Shown in pieces: positions 45,291-56,692 of a stretch of DNA of 64,000 bases (positions are counted from its first letter, which is position 1; every line of letters begins with the position of its first letter). The DNA is taken from contig CM076952.1 in NCBI GenBank assembly GCA_039566865.1, forward strand, positions 15,334,501 to 15,398,500. The letters are read 5' to 3'. A program made the position numbers and the translations under genes. Under the pieces are notes generated by a model. It was not told the origin of the DNA and made no database searches. It was given only the letters and a program-made list of their open reading frames with translations. Origin of the DNA: Aurelia coerulea (taxonomy: Eukaryota > Cnidaria > Scyphozoa > Semaeostomeae > Ulmaridae).

Positions 45291-45842
45291 TACCGGGTGT
45301 CTCATAAAAAAGTACCCTCTTTTGACTGGAAATAGGAACCAAACGATAAGATATCGTCACCCCTCGAGTTCACAGCTATCTGTATCAATCTTCAACTTAG
45401 ATGCACATACCTTGCATTTAGAAATCTTTCATCGAACACTGAAGATACAAGCTCGCAAAGTCAAAATTTGGAGTGCATCCAAAACCAGAGGTTTTGAGAA
45501 ATGGCCTAACGACGCGCGACTTGCAAAGGAATTTCAACTTCCATTTCTAGTTTTACTTCACAAAAGAATTTTACTTTGAAAGTTTTCATTTGTTCTTGAA
45601 ATTACTTTTGTTTGAGGCGGGCAATCGACACTTACATTCCATTGCAAAAGTTTTCACGCCAAGAGGAGGGGGGAAGGAGCACATGCACGCTTTCTATTTG
45701 GCGGCGTGGCAAGTTCTTCGTTCTTTCCACGCATTTTTTCTCTGTGCTTTTATCGTCCAAATACATGTGCTACAAAAATGTGTACCTGCTGTTTAGTTTT
45801 TGTAAGCCGCTTAGCCCCTGTTTATTTACTTGATTATTTCGA

Positions 45843-46060
45843 TATGGTGCAGCTCACTCAAGATCAAAGGGGTTTTGATCCCAGCGGATTTGAGAAAGGG
45901 CCTAACCACAATTTGATATAACGCGCAACTCGCAAAGGAATGTCAACGTTCATATTAGTTTTTACTCGTCTAAATGCATGTGCTACAAAAATCTGTCCCC
46001 GTTTCGTTTTTGTAAGCTATTAAACAAGCAAAGCCCTGTCTCTTCACTTGGTTATTTCAA
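45843..46060 (+). repeat. Tandem duplication at the transposase 5' end
   Basis: ATGGTGCAGCTCACTCAAGA occurs at 45843 and again, with one change, at 46062, each preceded by a GTGCTACAAAAATSTG...TTTTTGTAAGC block. The first copy runs into a stop after 25 codons. Confidence 0.65.
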
Positions 46061-46061
46061 T

Positions 46062-47150
46062 ATGGTGCAGCTTACTCAAGATCAAAGGGTTTGGGTATGC
46101 ATAGAAATGGCACGCTTGGGCAATGCCAAGGCAGTTCAGAGGTCGTGGGTAAATCGTTGGCCTGGTATCAATGTACCTACCGCAAGAACGATTCGGCAAA
46201 ATTTTAAGAAGTACTCCGATCATGGAACGAGCTTGAACAGGAACAAAGGAAACAGTGGCCGTCCGAGAACAGCACGCTCTGAAGAGAATGTAGCAAGGGT
46301 ACGGAGATAATTACAGAGAAATGGGAATCTCTCTGCAAGAAGAAATGGCCTTGGAATTTCAAGAGCCTCATTCAGTAGAATCGTTCGATTTGATGTACGG
46401 TTTTACCCTTATGTGCTGGTAAAACACCAAGAGTTAAAACCCCAGGATCCTGCGCAACGTCTTCAGTTTTGTCACTGGTTTACAAATAAATGACAACAAG
46501 ACCCGACATTTCTGAGCAATCTTATTTCTTCAGATGAGGCTATCTTTTCAATGAACCCTGAGACTAACAGAACTAACGTAACACAGTACGCCAAATATGG
46601 AGAGGGACATCCCCAGGACCATTACATCGAGCATGCTCAAGGGGCAGCTCAGTTGTTGGTTTGGGTCGGCATGACTGGCAGTGGTGATGTTTTGGGACCC
46701 CACTTTGTGGAAGGAAATTTGAACACAAGAGAGTACCTTCGCATTGTGAGGTACCATGTGATTCAACAGGATTTTCGAAATCTTGGCATCCAAAGAGATC
46801 TTATGTGGTGGCAACAGGATGGTGCTCCGGCGCACACTAGTATCCAGTCAATTAATTACCTTCGTGGGCAGTTTCCTGGCCGTGTTATTAGTAAACGTGG
46901 GGACATTCTCTGGCCCCCAAGGTCACCTGACCTTACAGTCCTTGATTTCTTTGCCTGGGGGCATATTAAGCAGAAGATTTGGGGTGTACCTCGAAATCAG
47001 CAGCCTGCTAATCTAAATCAACTAAGGGCAGCAATAATTAGAGAGTTCGCGGCTACTCCAAGAGAAATGATCCAAAGATCGTTTAATGCCATGATCGAGA
47101 GATGCCGCAAATGTATTGACTCTAATGGTGGATGTTTTGATAACGAATGA
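46062..47150 (+). pseudogene. Mariner/IS630-type transposase with two stop codons
   Basis: One frame of 362 codons from ATG 46062. Residues 1-140 carry a helix-turn-helix region of the DUF4817 type (TQDQRVWVCIEMARLGNAKA, NRNKGNSGRPRTARSEENVA, GISRASFSRIVRF, YPYVLVKHQELKPQDPAQRL). The catalytic domain has D158 (ISSDEAIFSMN), D253 (WWQQDGAPAHTS) and D290 (WPPRSPDLTVLDFFAWG), with 36 residues between the second and third Asp. TAA at 46308 and TGA at 46491 interrupt it; everything else is in frame, so inactivation is recent or the stops are read through. The catalytic half from 46551 stays open to its natural TGA. Confidence 0.88.
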
Positions 47151-47298
47151 CGCGAGAGATGATGTAACATGAATGTAACATCATGGGTAGTTAGACACTG
47201 CTGGTGTGCTTCTATGGAGGAGCGCTGGATGATATGTATCTGCGGGGGAAATTTTTTGTAGTACTGCGGAGGAGATATCGAAAGGACGAAAATATTAA

Positions 47299-47540
47299 TA
47301 GACCTTTTAGCTATTCTACAAAGAGCCTGGATCGAGCTTTATTTTTATACGCGAGGCTCGATAGAGTGATGTTAAGAGCTTCTATCACTATTGTGCAAAT
47401 TCGAAAATTCTACAAAGTGCATTTTGTAGAATTTTCGAATATGCACAATATTGATAGAAGCTCTAACGCCACTCTATCGAACCTCGTGTATAAAAATAAC
47501 GCTCGATCCAGGCTCTTTTGTAGAATAGCTAAAAGGTCTA
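47299..47540. mobile_element. 242-bp fold-back element at TTAA
   Basis: TAGACCTTTTAGCTATTCTA at 47299 is the exact inverse of the end at 47540, and pairing continues with few mismatches to the centre (CGAAAATTCTACAAAGTGCA / TTTTGTAGAATTTTCG). TTAA on both sides (47295-98, 47541-44). The inverted partner arm at 52.9 kb lacks it. Confidence 0.85.
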
Positions 47541-47699
47541 TTAAACTATTAAAATGAATGGGAAGGCAACCCCCTATATCTTCCTACAGTGATTTTTCTC
47601 GTGATGCTCGTAACAAGGGCTTATGGGCTACAGGGATACAATGGAGCATGATTGCATATTGAAGACGGGGGACATCATAATGATAAATCAAACTGAAAA

Positions 47700-48113
47700 A
47701 TGGCGGACTTCGAAGCTGTGGCTGCTGTGGCTGGTGCTGAATTGCGGACTGCAGCTTGCTCTATCATAACCAAACAATCCTCTGCCAAAAAAGATTGTAG
47801 TCCCCCGTCGTTAGAGTCTATTGGAAAAAAATATTCTTTATCTTGCAATCGCAACTAAGATTGGACCATTGGACCCATGTTAGAGAGAGTTGCGAGATTT
47901 TCGTAACAAACAGCAGATCCTTCAGCAAGTCGAGGCGAGCGAGCCATCGGAGAGCGAGCAAGCCATCGGAGATGGGCGAAAGTTGGTGAAAGGGGAATAT
48001 TTTCACTGGAGACACGTTACTGAGATTGGTTGTTTTTCGAAGAAAAGATTTTTACATGCTGAGCGTTTAAGATCTTATGTCGAGAGGAGATTTTGCTGGC
48101 CTATTCGAAGATG
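47700..48113 (+). pseudogene. Possible decayed coding sequence, unknown protein
   Basis: An ATG frame reads MADFEAVAAVAGAELRTAAC...SLESIGKKYSLSCNRN and stops at 47856. Reading on, IGPMLERVARF and, after a one-base shift, NKQQILQQVEASEPSESEQA, GDGRKLVKGEYFHWRHVTEI, KRFLHAERLRSYVERRF and CWPI look like the same charged, coherent protein. One stop and one frameshift would make it a pseudogene; an intron is an alternative. I do not recognise the family. It lies in the centre of the mariner-bounded structure. Confidence 0.3.
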
Positions 48114-50770
48114 AGATGAAGAAGAAGTGAACAATGGAGTTTAGTTAGGCCCAACCAGAGAAATCCTCCAGATGAACAGGCAGCGTGGCTGGTGTGATCA
48201 AATTAAAAAAAGACGTGATTGAAATATGAAGCAAGACTTGGCCATATCAGTTAAGTTATTTACAAGATCTCATGTAGCCGGGATGAACAACCAACATTTG
48301 TAGAGCTGTAGATGTTACATCCATAAAATGGCAGACGGAGTCTGTCTGGCTGCATTCTTATCACTGAACACAGATGACAAAATATGTTAATGGTAATTTG
48401 AGAAGTTCTGCAGAGTGACTTGGGACTGGGAGCTTGTTGAGAATTCTACTGACGTAGTCACCTTTTAGTTGTGTAGTCCAATCCCAACATTTTGGATCTT
48501 CCCAAAAGATTAGACAATGCAAAGGACTTGCAAGCATCAATGTATCAAGGCCAAATATGTTTGTTGTACCAGCAACTTAGGTGTGCTTGGATTATCATGT
48601 TTGAAACTTGATCGTAGCTTATTATTGCTTGTACTTGCATGATTTATATAATCTCTTAATTGCTTTCAAAGAAATAAAGATGTAGGCATTTTAGGCTGCT
48701 GCTTGTAATGATCAAAACTCATTCAGCATTGTTTTGCAACTCTAAAATATTTTTCATTGTCAACAGATGTATTAAAAACTAATCGATCACATCCACACCT
48801 TGTTTCCTTATCAGAAACGTTGATAAGCCCATAGCATTAAAAGTTTCTTAATTTCACATGAACATTTTAGCATTTTACTGCTCATAGATTTGTTTCTTAT
48901 TTTTGGATACATGAAGTTTCTACCACTGCCAGGTATTTATTTCTTGACATGCAGCACAATTTGTTGCAGGCAAGCAAGTTCTCTTTAGCCTGCGTGCAGC
49001 CTCAACTGGGGAGTTGAGGCTGCGCGCAGGCTAGTTCTCTTGGGCTCAAAGCATAATATTTATGAAATATTACTCAAAAACATTGGCTCAACGAAAATTT
49101 CCCCACAGCTTTCTTTGAATTGGCTTTTAAAAGTTTCTTAGCACTCCTCCAACATAGTACTAGAGTTTCTTAAATTTGTCACCATCCTGGTACTAATTTC
49201 TTATAAACCACTTTCTTATAAAATAGAAAATGTTTATTTACGCATATTATGCAGATGTTATAGATATATTTATAACTCTTGTGAATCTTTTTGATCCCTC
49301 CTTGACTCAATTGTGTCAACTTTAAGGCCCCAAGCAGAAGCAAGAGGCATGAAACAGCATTAATTTCCTGCCATCACTGCCAAAATGGCAAAATCCTGGT
49401 TTCTTGGGTTCGTACAGCCACTTCAAAAATCAGCTCTAAGAAGTGATGACTGTTGACCCTTGTTTTCCCTCAAAATCACATTGTACTGTAATGCAGTCAC
49501 TTTTAGTTTAATTGTAATTTGGAGTTCAAGTTGAATTGTGAAGTAAATTCATTTTATATACAAGGGAAGGTTGATGAATATTGAATAAAGGATAGCACAT
49601 CTACAAGAGAATGGCTGTTGACTTTTCTTTGTATCTTTGTATCTTAAAAAATCCAGAATCCCGCAACCCTTCATATCCTGCTTTGGATCTGTTCCACAAC
49701 TTAAGACATGCTCCTATTATCCTGCAAGAAATTACATTTATAATTTGCAAATGAAACTTATAGAATTTAGAAAAATTTTCAAGCTCAATTTACTGCAATC
49801 ATAGATGGAAGAGGGAGGGGGAGTGCCACATCAGCCATCTGGTAACTTTTCTTCTCTATCCTTACAAATTGCAATCACAACTTTGAAACTTTCTGGCTTT
49901 TAGTTTTGCCCATCTTGTACTCACAAACTGATTTTTAGAAAAATTAAAATACATCGAGGAGGAGTTTCAAGATAGAAATGGAGTTTCAAAAGGTTTCCAT
50001 ATCAAATTTCAATTTGTGAAATCTATACTCAAACTGGAAATGATACAGCAGCATACACTATCTTGGTGTTCTGTCAAATTGGCTATCTATTTTTGCACAA
50101 AATTGACACTTTAGTTGACCCATTTTTTGCACTGTGCATGTGCAAATTCTTTCAATTTTTTGTGATGATATTTCTCTTACTCATAGAAGATGTAACCATG
50201 AAATACATGAAAATTGAACTGATTTCTTTGCAGCAAACAGTTTACATGCAGCCAGTAATTGAAAATTTTTATTAGTTGTGGCTGTGGTTTTCTACATGAA
50301 ACATTATATTGATCACAAAAATCTTGTTACACATCTATCTGATGCACTTTCCAGGTAAAAATTCTCATAGCTCTAAGCTGTACACAGCAGGACAGAGGGG
50401 GCCTTCTGAGCCCCCATAGTCATAATTATCAAAAGGAGACTGCAGATAAGTGACACAGAAACTGTATGCAAGACAGCAAAATACTTAAAAGTAAAATATT
50501 TTCTACCTGTGGAAGAGGCTATTAATTGTTAATACTTTGTGTAATATTCTGTTGCTTCCCCCTGTTTCTGGCAAGGGATCAAATACCACCAAACAAAATG
50601 CTAAACCAACGATAGAGATCAAATAAATTCAAGTTTATGCATCAAATGAATACAGCGTAAAAGCTTATCATAACATCCCTTGGCAAAATATTGAGTATGT
50701 TTGCAGATGCTTCAAGCTTGATACTAATTGCAAGAATTTTGTACCACTTTCATCCTCCAATCGTTGCTGC
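48114..50770. other. No recognisable gene
   Basis: AT-rich, no supported coding frame. Contains the short fold-back insertion at 48986-49032. Confidence 0.4.
48986..49032. mobile_element. 47-bp hairpin insertion with 9-bp direct repeats
   Basis: TAGCCTGCGTGCAGCCTCAA pairs with TTGAGGCTGCGCGCAGGCT around a GGGG-centred loop with one wobble. AGTTCTCTT flanks both sides (48977-48985, 49033-49041). Confidence 0.7.
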
Positions 50771-50777
50771 AGCTGCA

Positions 50778-51237
50778 TTACAGACATATGTTTGAAGTTT
50801 TTCTTTGATGAATGGCTTCCTTGGCTACTATGTTGGAAGCTCGAAATGACCTGACTTGAAGTGCATTGTCAAGCTTCTGGCATTCTTCGCATACTTTTGA
50901 TTTTGTTGCTGAGCTTATCATAATTTTGCACTGAACAGAAATGAAGGCTTTGAAAGATGGGGATGCTTCATGAAAAGGACCAAATGAAGCCAACCTGGCA
51001 ACACTCTGAATGTAACTTTCACTGTCATACACAGTATCCAACAGGATGGAGTATTTTGCTTTTCTACACCCTTGGCACACCTGACTTCTACTGACAATTG
51101 ACAAGACATGAACAAAAGAGGAAGCAGTCTTTATATTCATAGGAATATCCCAACCAAGTTCATGGAGATCTAAAACTCTATTGCGAACATTCACAACAAA
51201 AGATGAATCTGCCTTTAAAACCAGAGAGTCTTTGTCA
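50778..51237 (-). CDS. Candidate exon or gene fragment, unknown Cys-containing protein
   Basis: An open minus-strand frame of about 150 codons follows a TTTTCAG acceptor-like site (ending 51238): DKDSLVLKADSSFVV, NVRNRVLDLHELGWDIPMNI, VSRSQVCQGCRKAKYSILLD, FKAFISVQCKIMISSATKSK and VCEECQKLDNALQVRSFRAS. Two CxxC pairs suggest metal binding. The frame ends at a TGA after TSNICL; no clear splice donor is there. A host exon or a domesticated or relic transposon piece are both possible. The usual start codon is absent. Confidence 0.4.
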
Positions 51238-51239
51238 CT

Positions 51240-52797
51240 GAAAACCCATCAAAGAAAATGTAGGTATTTAGCATAAAGTGGGATTCAGAAGGAAAGCATG
51301 CTAAACCCCATTTAAGAAGGAACAAGTTTTCTGCCTTCAACTTTGGTCATAGGTGCAAAATGCAATCAATGTGTGTGGTTGCAATGGAGGGTGGCTGGTG
51401 GCAAGATGTCATTAAAATTAAATGGAATTCTAAGCTCTGGCTGTTGTGTTACTTCTCCATGTACTTCCACTTATATACCAGCATACAAATCTGAATATCC
51501 AACAAGAGAAAGAATAACAGGGGTGGATCCACACTACTGCAACTAGCTGAAGCAGTAGTCAGATCCTTGTATCTAGTTATTAACGTCCAAGCCTATTTTC
51601 AAAAGGCGACACCCTACTATTTCGAATAACCTCACCTTGGTAGTAGTCAGAAAATTTCCTGGATCCGCCCCTGAATAAGATCAATTTTTTGGAAATTTGT
51701 ACTATTTCACTGTTTTATAAGTGATTTGACTTCATCATGACAATGAAACATAAAAGCAAAATAGTGAGAACTTTCTTAATCAAGTGACTAGCACAGATTC
51801 ATTTCAAATATCATTTGCATGCACCAAGATCATATTCTTTTCCTGATTTTCAACAAATATTCTTTTTATCAGCAATAACTATATCAATATAGAATTGTCT
51901 TCCATTTTCACATTTCCTTTTACCAAATCACTATGATCATAGAAAATCATTTTTATTAGGGTATACTGGGGTAAAATGGGCAAGATGAGGGTAAAATGGG
52001 TAGCATTGACTGCTAGAAGTTGCCAAACAACAAGTCACAATAAAAAAATTAATTACTTAATTTAGGATCACAATAGGTTGATCATACTGTGTACCAAGCT
52101 ACAACTTCATAGCTCTATTGGTTTTTGAAATAATTAGGGAGGATGCCCCTAAGTACATAAAAACAGCGTTTCCAGAATCTCGATATGTGGTCTAAATAGG
52201 AATATTCAGAAGTTAAATATCCACATTATTTACACTAAACCTTTTTGTTTAAAGTTATGATAATCTTTGATGTGCATTCACGAAGCTTCACTCTAAGGCA
52301 CTGAGGGCTTTAAACACCTTCGTTCTTTTGCTCTTCCATGCTTTGCTTTGCTCTTGGTATTATTTTTAATGCAGTTCAGAGCATGCACCACTGGGGCTTG
52401 GGGCTTGCCCATTGTATTGATCGATTTTACTGCAACTTTTTGGGATGTTCATATTTAAACAGGTTGAATTTCACTGACACTTTTAGGCAGGGGCATGGAT
52501 ATGGCACTTTATGAATAATAAACTTTATTCTCCCTACAAAATTATCTTATGATGCTAAATTCACTCACCTCTTTTTTAAATCCTTGAAAAATGCCATCAT
52601 GTGCGCTGTCTAGTCTAGGCCTTCATCGATATTTTACTTTTTGGCCGACATCTGCTGCGTGATAGATATTTTTAGAAATTGCCGCCTTTTTTGCTCGCGC
52701 TGTGAGCCAAGACGAGGCGCGTCGAGCCATCGTGAGGCTCGAACAAAAATAGCGCCCCCGTCTCTATAGCTGTCAATCATCGAGTGTTTCCTAGTGC
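51240..52797. other. No recognisable gene; GTAAAATGGG repeat patch
   Basis: 51957-52002 starts TTAGGGTATACTGGGG and repeats GTAAAATGGG, like an end of the 19284-type family, but I cannot find its partner end with confidence. 52700-52760 is rich in CGAGCC / GGCTCG words. Confidence 0.35.
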
Positions 52798-52827
52798 TGC
52801 CCTACCTCTGACGTCAGAGGTAGGGCA
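52798..52827. repeat. Perfect 30-bp palindrome centred on TGACGTCA
   Basis: TGCCCTACCTCTGACGTCAG and its exact inverse meet at the centre; the middle octamer is the CRE consensus. It lies just outside the inner end of the right mariner arm. Confidence 0.7.
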
Positions 52828-53923
52828 ATCCTTTGTTTTCGGTCGCGTGTTTTGTTACGAGCATCATGAGAAAAATCGCTGTAGGAAGACATTGGAGGTT
52901 GCCTTCCCATTCTCTCCTTCTCTCTTCGCTTCCGATATCTCCTCCGCAGTACTATAAAAATTTCCCCCGCAGATATCTCCTCCGCAGTATTATAAAAAAT
53001 TTCCCCCGCAGATATCTCCTCCGCAGTACTATAAAAAATGTCCCCCGCAGATACATATTATCCAGCTCTTCTCCATAGAAGCACACCAGCAGTGTCTAAC
53101 TACCCATGGTAACATAGAGAAAGTGTTAAAAAATGTAGAGTCTCGCTAGTTAAAAGTATTTATCTGCGTTCATTGTCTCTTCTTTGCAAAAATTTAAAGG
53201 ATGTTTAATCCTGTAACAAAGCACTTTCAAAAGGTGTCAAGTTTTCGAAATATTAAGCCTTTTCTCAAAGAAATTTCAATTCAATGCATTAAAGAGAAAT
53301 GTTGAAAGAATATAATTTATCCTGCGTCTCCAAGAAAAGCGTGGATATGCTCCTTTTCACCCATCGTTGTTACGAAAACTTGAATAAAAGCACAGAGAAA
53401 AAATGCGTGGAAATAACGAAGAACTTTTGCCACGCCGCCAAATAGAAAGCGTGCATGTGCTCCTTCCCCCCTCCTTTGGCACGAAAACTTTTGCAATGGA
53501 ATGTAAGTGTCGATTGCCCGCCTCAAACAAAAGTAATTTCAAGAGCAAATGAAAACTTTCAAAGTAGAATTCTTTTGTGAAGTAAAACTAAAAATGGAAG
53601 TTGAAATTCCTTTGCAAGTCGCGCGTCGTTAGGCCATTTCTCAAAACCTCTGGTTTTGGATGCACTCCAAATTTTGACTTTGCGAGCTTGTATCTTCGGT
53701 TTTCGATGGAAGATTTCTAAATGCAAGGTATGTGCATCTAAGTTGAAGATTGATACAGATAGCTGTGAACTCGAGGGGTGATGATATCTTATTGTTTGGT
53801 TCCTATTTCCAGTCAAAAGGGGGTACTTTTTTTTGAGACACCCGGTATATGTATTACAACGTTGTTATTCTAAATTGTCTGTATTTTAGTGTAGTTCTAT
53901 GTACAAGTGATTAATCTTTGAAT

Positions 53924-53927
<4 letters not shown>

Positions 53928-53954
<27 letters not shown>

Positions 53955-56350
53955 TAAAATTTGCCACGTAAAATAAAACAATTTACAAGAAATAAATAGA
54001 ATTTACAAGTTTTAAAAAGCTAAGAATATATAAAATACGATGACAATGTTCATTAAATAAATACGTTAAAAACACCCCTAATTGTAGTGGCAGGGATATC
54101 ATTAAAGGGTCATATTGACCCTATTTCCATAATGGTCCCCTTAGAGGTGGTTGCAAAAGAAAAATAATAAAGTAAACAACAGATATTAAAGTGATTTTGG
54201 ATGGAGCATAATTTAGTAGGGCCGAGTCATATATATGGGAGAGGAGGCATGTTTCAATAAAACACATATACGTTGTTTTCTTCTCTCTGTATCTTTTGGA
54301 AAAAATTTTACTCTATCTTGTGTTTGAACGAGTTTATATTGTTTGTATTTTTCAAATCAGAAGAAAGGCTATTCCATATTTTTGGCCCCAAGTAGGACAG
54401 GCATTTTTGGCCAGTGTTACTTTTGCGAAATGGGAGGTTTAATTTAAACTTAGACCTTCTCGTTACTCGGTTTTGGTCGATTGGGTGAAATATTTCACCA
54501 GTATAGGCTGGATCCGTTCCTTTGAAAAATTTCATTATGTTTACACATGTATGTTGATCAACTCTGTTCTTTGTGGGGAGCCAAATTATAGCTAGCATAG
54601 GTTCCAAATCTTTAAAAAGGCTGGTGTAAAATTGAGTGACCTATTTCTTTGAACTGAATGACTTCAAAGAAACTTTAGCTATTTCTCTATAATTCTACCG
54701 TTGGACTTTTCTGAAATCTTTAATATTTTCAGAGTTATAATGTTTTTCTTCTTTTTCAAGAATTCAACAAAAATTTTCAAAAAAACTTAAAACCATTGTA
54801 ATTTCTAAACCATTTGACGCAACATGAAGTAATTTCGAGGAAAACCATAGTTTATGAATGCCTACAATATGGTATCAAGCAAAATTCTGTCACTCATCTG
54901 GTTTATGATTTAGAAATTTGATGACGTCACATCCTCAAATGAGCTGAAATTTAAAATACACTGTAATTTTGAAAAATATTCAAGACATCTGGAAAGTCCA
55001 ACGGTAGAATTATAGATAAGTATCTAAAGTTTCTTTCAAGCCATTCAATCAGAAGATATAGGTCATTGAATTTTACACCCACCTTTTTACGCCAAGTTAA
55101 AGATTTGGAACCTATGCTATTATAGCTTTGAATTCAGTAGCCCCAACATGTGCTGTGTTTTTTAAATTCAGATAGAAGCGAATGCATTTGTTCTGTGTCG
55201 ATTGGATTTTTTTGGACAGCCTCTTATTCAGCATTGGGAACCATGAGGTTGAATAAGAGCATTTAAGAGCAATCTGCGAAGAGTGTTATCTAGGAAGCTT
55301 TGTTTTCTATATAGAAATTTCAGTTTGCCATTTATCTTTCCAAGCATTTTCGTTGCCATTGATTCCCCAGAGAGATTCTCGTCCAGAACACATCCAAGGT
55401 ATTGAGTGCTGTTTAATTTTTATTTCACCCCTCCTGATGTCAAGCTTTTTTAGGTTTTTGCATTTCTTTCGGCCGAAATGAATACTTAGTTTGTTTTCCA
55501 AAAACCAATCACACAAGGAGTTGGAAGTTTCTATTTAAGTTGGTATTTATGTTCTCAATGTCTTTGTCCCGAAACAGCAAGCAGGAATCATCCGCGTACA
55601 GAAGCAGGTCACAGTCAACTGCCCGTGCCATGTCGTTCACATACAAGAGGAAAATGAGTGGACCAAGAATTGACTCCTGAGGAACCCCACATGACAAATT
55701 ACCAGGGTTTGAATAATCTTTTCCGATATTTAAAGAAAATGATCGCTCCTGGAGATAAGATTTAAACCATGAAATAGTAGAGTCACTAAGGCCAAAGCAT
55801 ACCAATTTATTCAGAAAAATTTCATGGTCAGTTTTGTCAAATGCTTTTTGTAGGTCAATCAAAATCATGCCTGTAAACATACCATTCTCAAATCTTTGTT
55901 GGATTTTATCACTCAAGTAGGATAGGCAAGTATCAGTTGAATGATGTGCGCGAAAGCCGGATTGGTATTTATATAATATTTTCTTCTCATCTAGGTATTT
56001 TTGGACTTGACCATGAATAATTTTTCAACAATATTTGAAAGTTGTGGAAGCAGGGAAATTCGTCTGTAGTTTTTAGGATCATCTTTTGATCCTTTTTTGA
56101 AAAGCGGTTTCAGTTTCGCTTGTTTGCAACCATCAGGAAATGTGGATCGAAGGATTGAGAGATTGCATAATTCAGTTATAGGCTCTGCTAGAGCTGCCGC
56201 AACATCTTTGAGAAATTTCCCTGCAATATCATCTAATCCTGTTGCTTTTGAAGGATTGATTTCTTCTAAGAGTTTTAGGACATTATCAAGAGAAGTTGGG
56301 ACCAGTACAAATGGCGTAGAAAGGTTAAGGTGCTTGTAGTATTTTGCACA
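53928..56350 (-). mobile_element. CR1-like LINE, 5'-truncated, split by an insertion
   Basis: Minus-strand blocks: LLEEINPSKATGLDDIAGKF, FPDGCKQAKLKPLFKKGSKD, NYRRISLLPQLSNIVEKLF, then in shifted frames GMILIDLQKAFDKTDHEIFL (motif A), WFKSYLQERSFSLNIG, CGVPQESILGPLIFLLYVND (motif B), LLLYADDSCLLF (motif C), and after the insertion IIWLPTKNRVDQHTCVNIMK, QNRVTRRSKFKLNLPF and LGPKIWNSLSSDLKN. Several frameshifts and stops. The 3' tail is (ACAT)n, seen as TATG repeats at 53928-53955. The 5' end is lost near the (AACCC)n run. Confidence 0.85.
54594..55118. mobile_element. 525-bp TIR element with 8-bp target duplication, in the LINE
   Basis: TAGCATAGGTTCCAAATC at the left is mirrored by GATTTGGAACCTATGCT at the right; inverted homology covers about 150 bp (including CTATAATTCTACCGTTGGAC). 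ATTATAGC flanks both sides (54586-54593 and 55119-55126). LINE codons SKA-IIWLPTKN join across it. Confidence 0.85.
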
Positions 56351-56459
56351 TTATCTAGCCTATGAGGGGCCTGTTTGAGCTTATTTACTAAGTTTGAAGC
56401 TAGATTTGAAAAAAAATCCTTAAAAGCGTTCGCATTTAATTGAATTTATTTTATACAGT

Positions 56460-56692
56460 GGAATCTTGAAGTGAGAACAGAACTGCATAGAACTGAACCC
56501 AACCGAACCCAACCGAACTCAACCGAACTCAACCGAACCGAACCCAACTGAACCCAACGGAACCGAACCGAACACAACCCAACCGAACCGAACACAACGC
56601 AACCCAACGCAACCCAACGCAACCCAACCCAACCCAACCCAACCCAACCCAACCCAACCCAACCCAACCCAACCCAACCCAAATGTATATTA
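56460..56692. repeat. (AACCC)n / AACCGAACC pentamer array
   Basis: About 230 bp of AACCC, AACCG and AACTC pentamers, becoming pure AACCC towards 56690. The long minus-strand frame rich in GWVGL is repeat translation only. Confidence 0.9.

Larger units (their letters stand above)
45293..53845. mobile_element. 8.55-kb structure bounded by inverted mariner-type TIRs
   Basis: Outer ends are CCGGGTGTCTCATAAAAAAG (45293) and, inverted, TTTTTTTTGAGACACCCGG (to 53845), each beside TA. The left arm (45293-45760, then 47173-47297 and 47548-47625) is repeated inverted in the right arm (53845-53387, then 53112-52842). The left arm alone has a transposase; the right arm alone has about 270 bp of other DNA in that place. 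Both arms lose similarity at the same inner point (GATGCTCGTAACAA) without an inner TIR. The centre (47626-52841) is unrelated DNA. Confidence 0.6.

Noticed and set aside
53317..53816. Minus-strand ORFs with near-identical partners at 45.3-45.8 kb
   Set aside because: The similarity reflects the duplicated mariner arm, which is non-coding terminal sequence, not a conserved protein.
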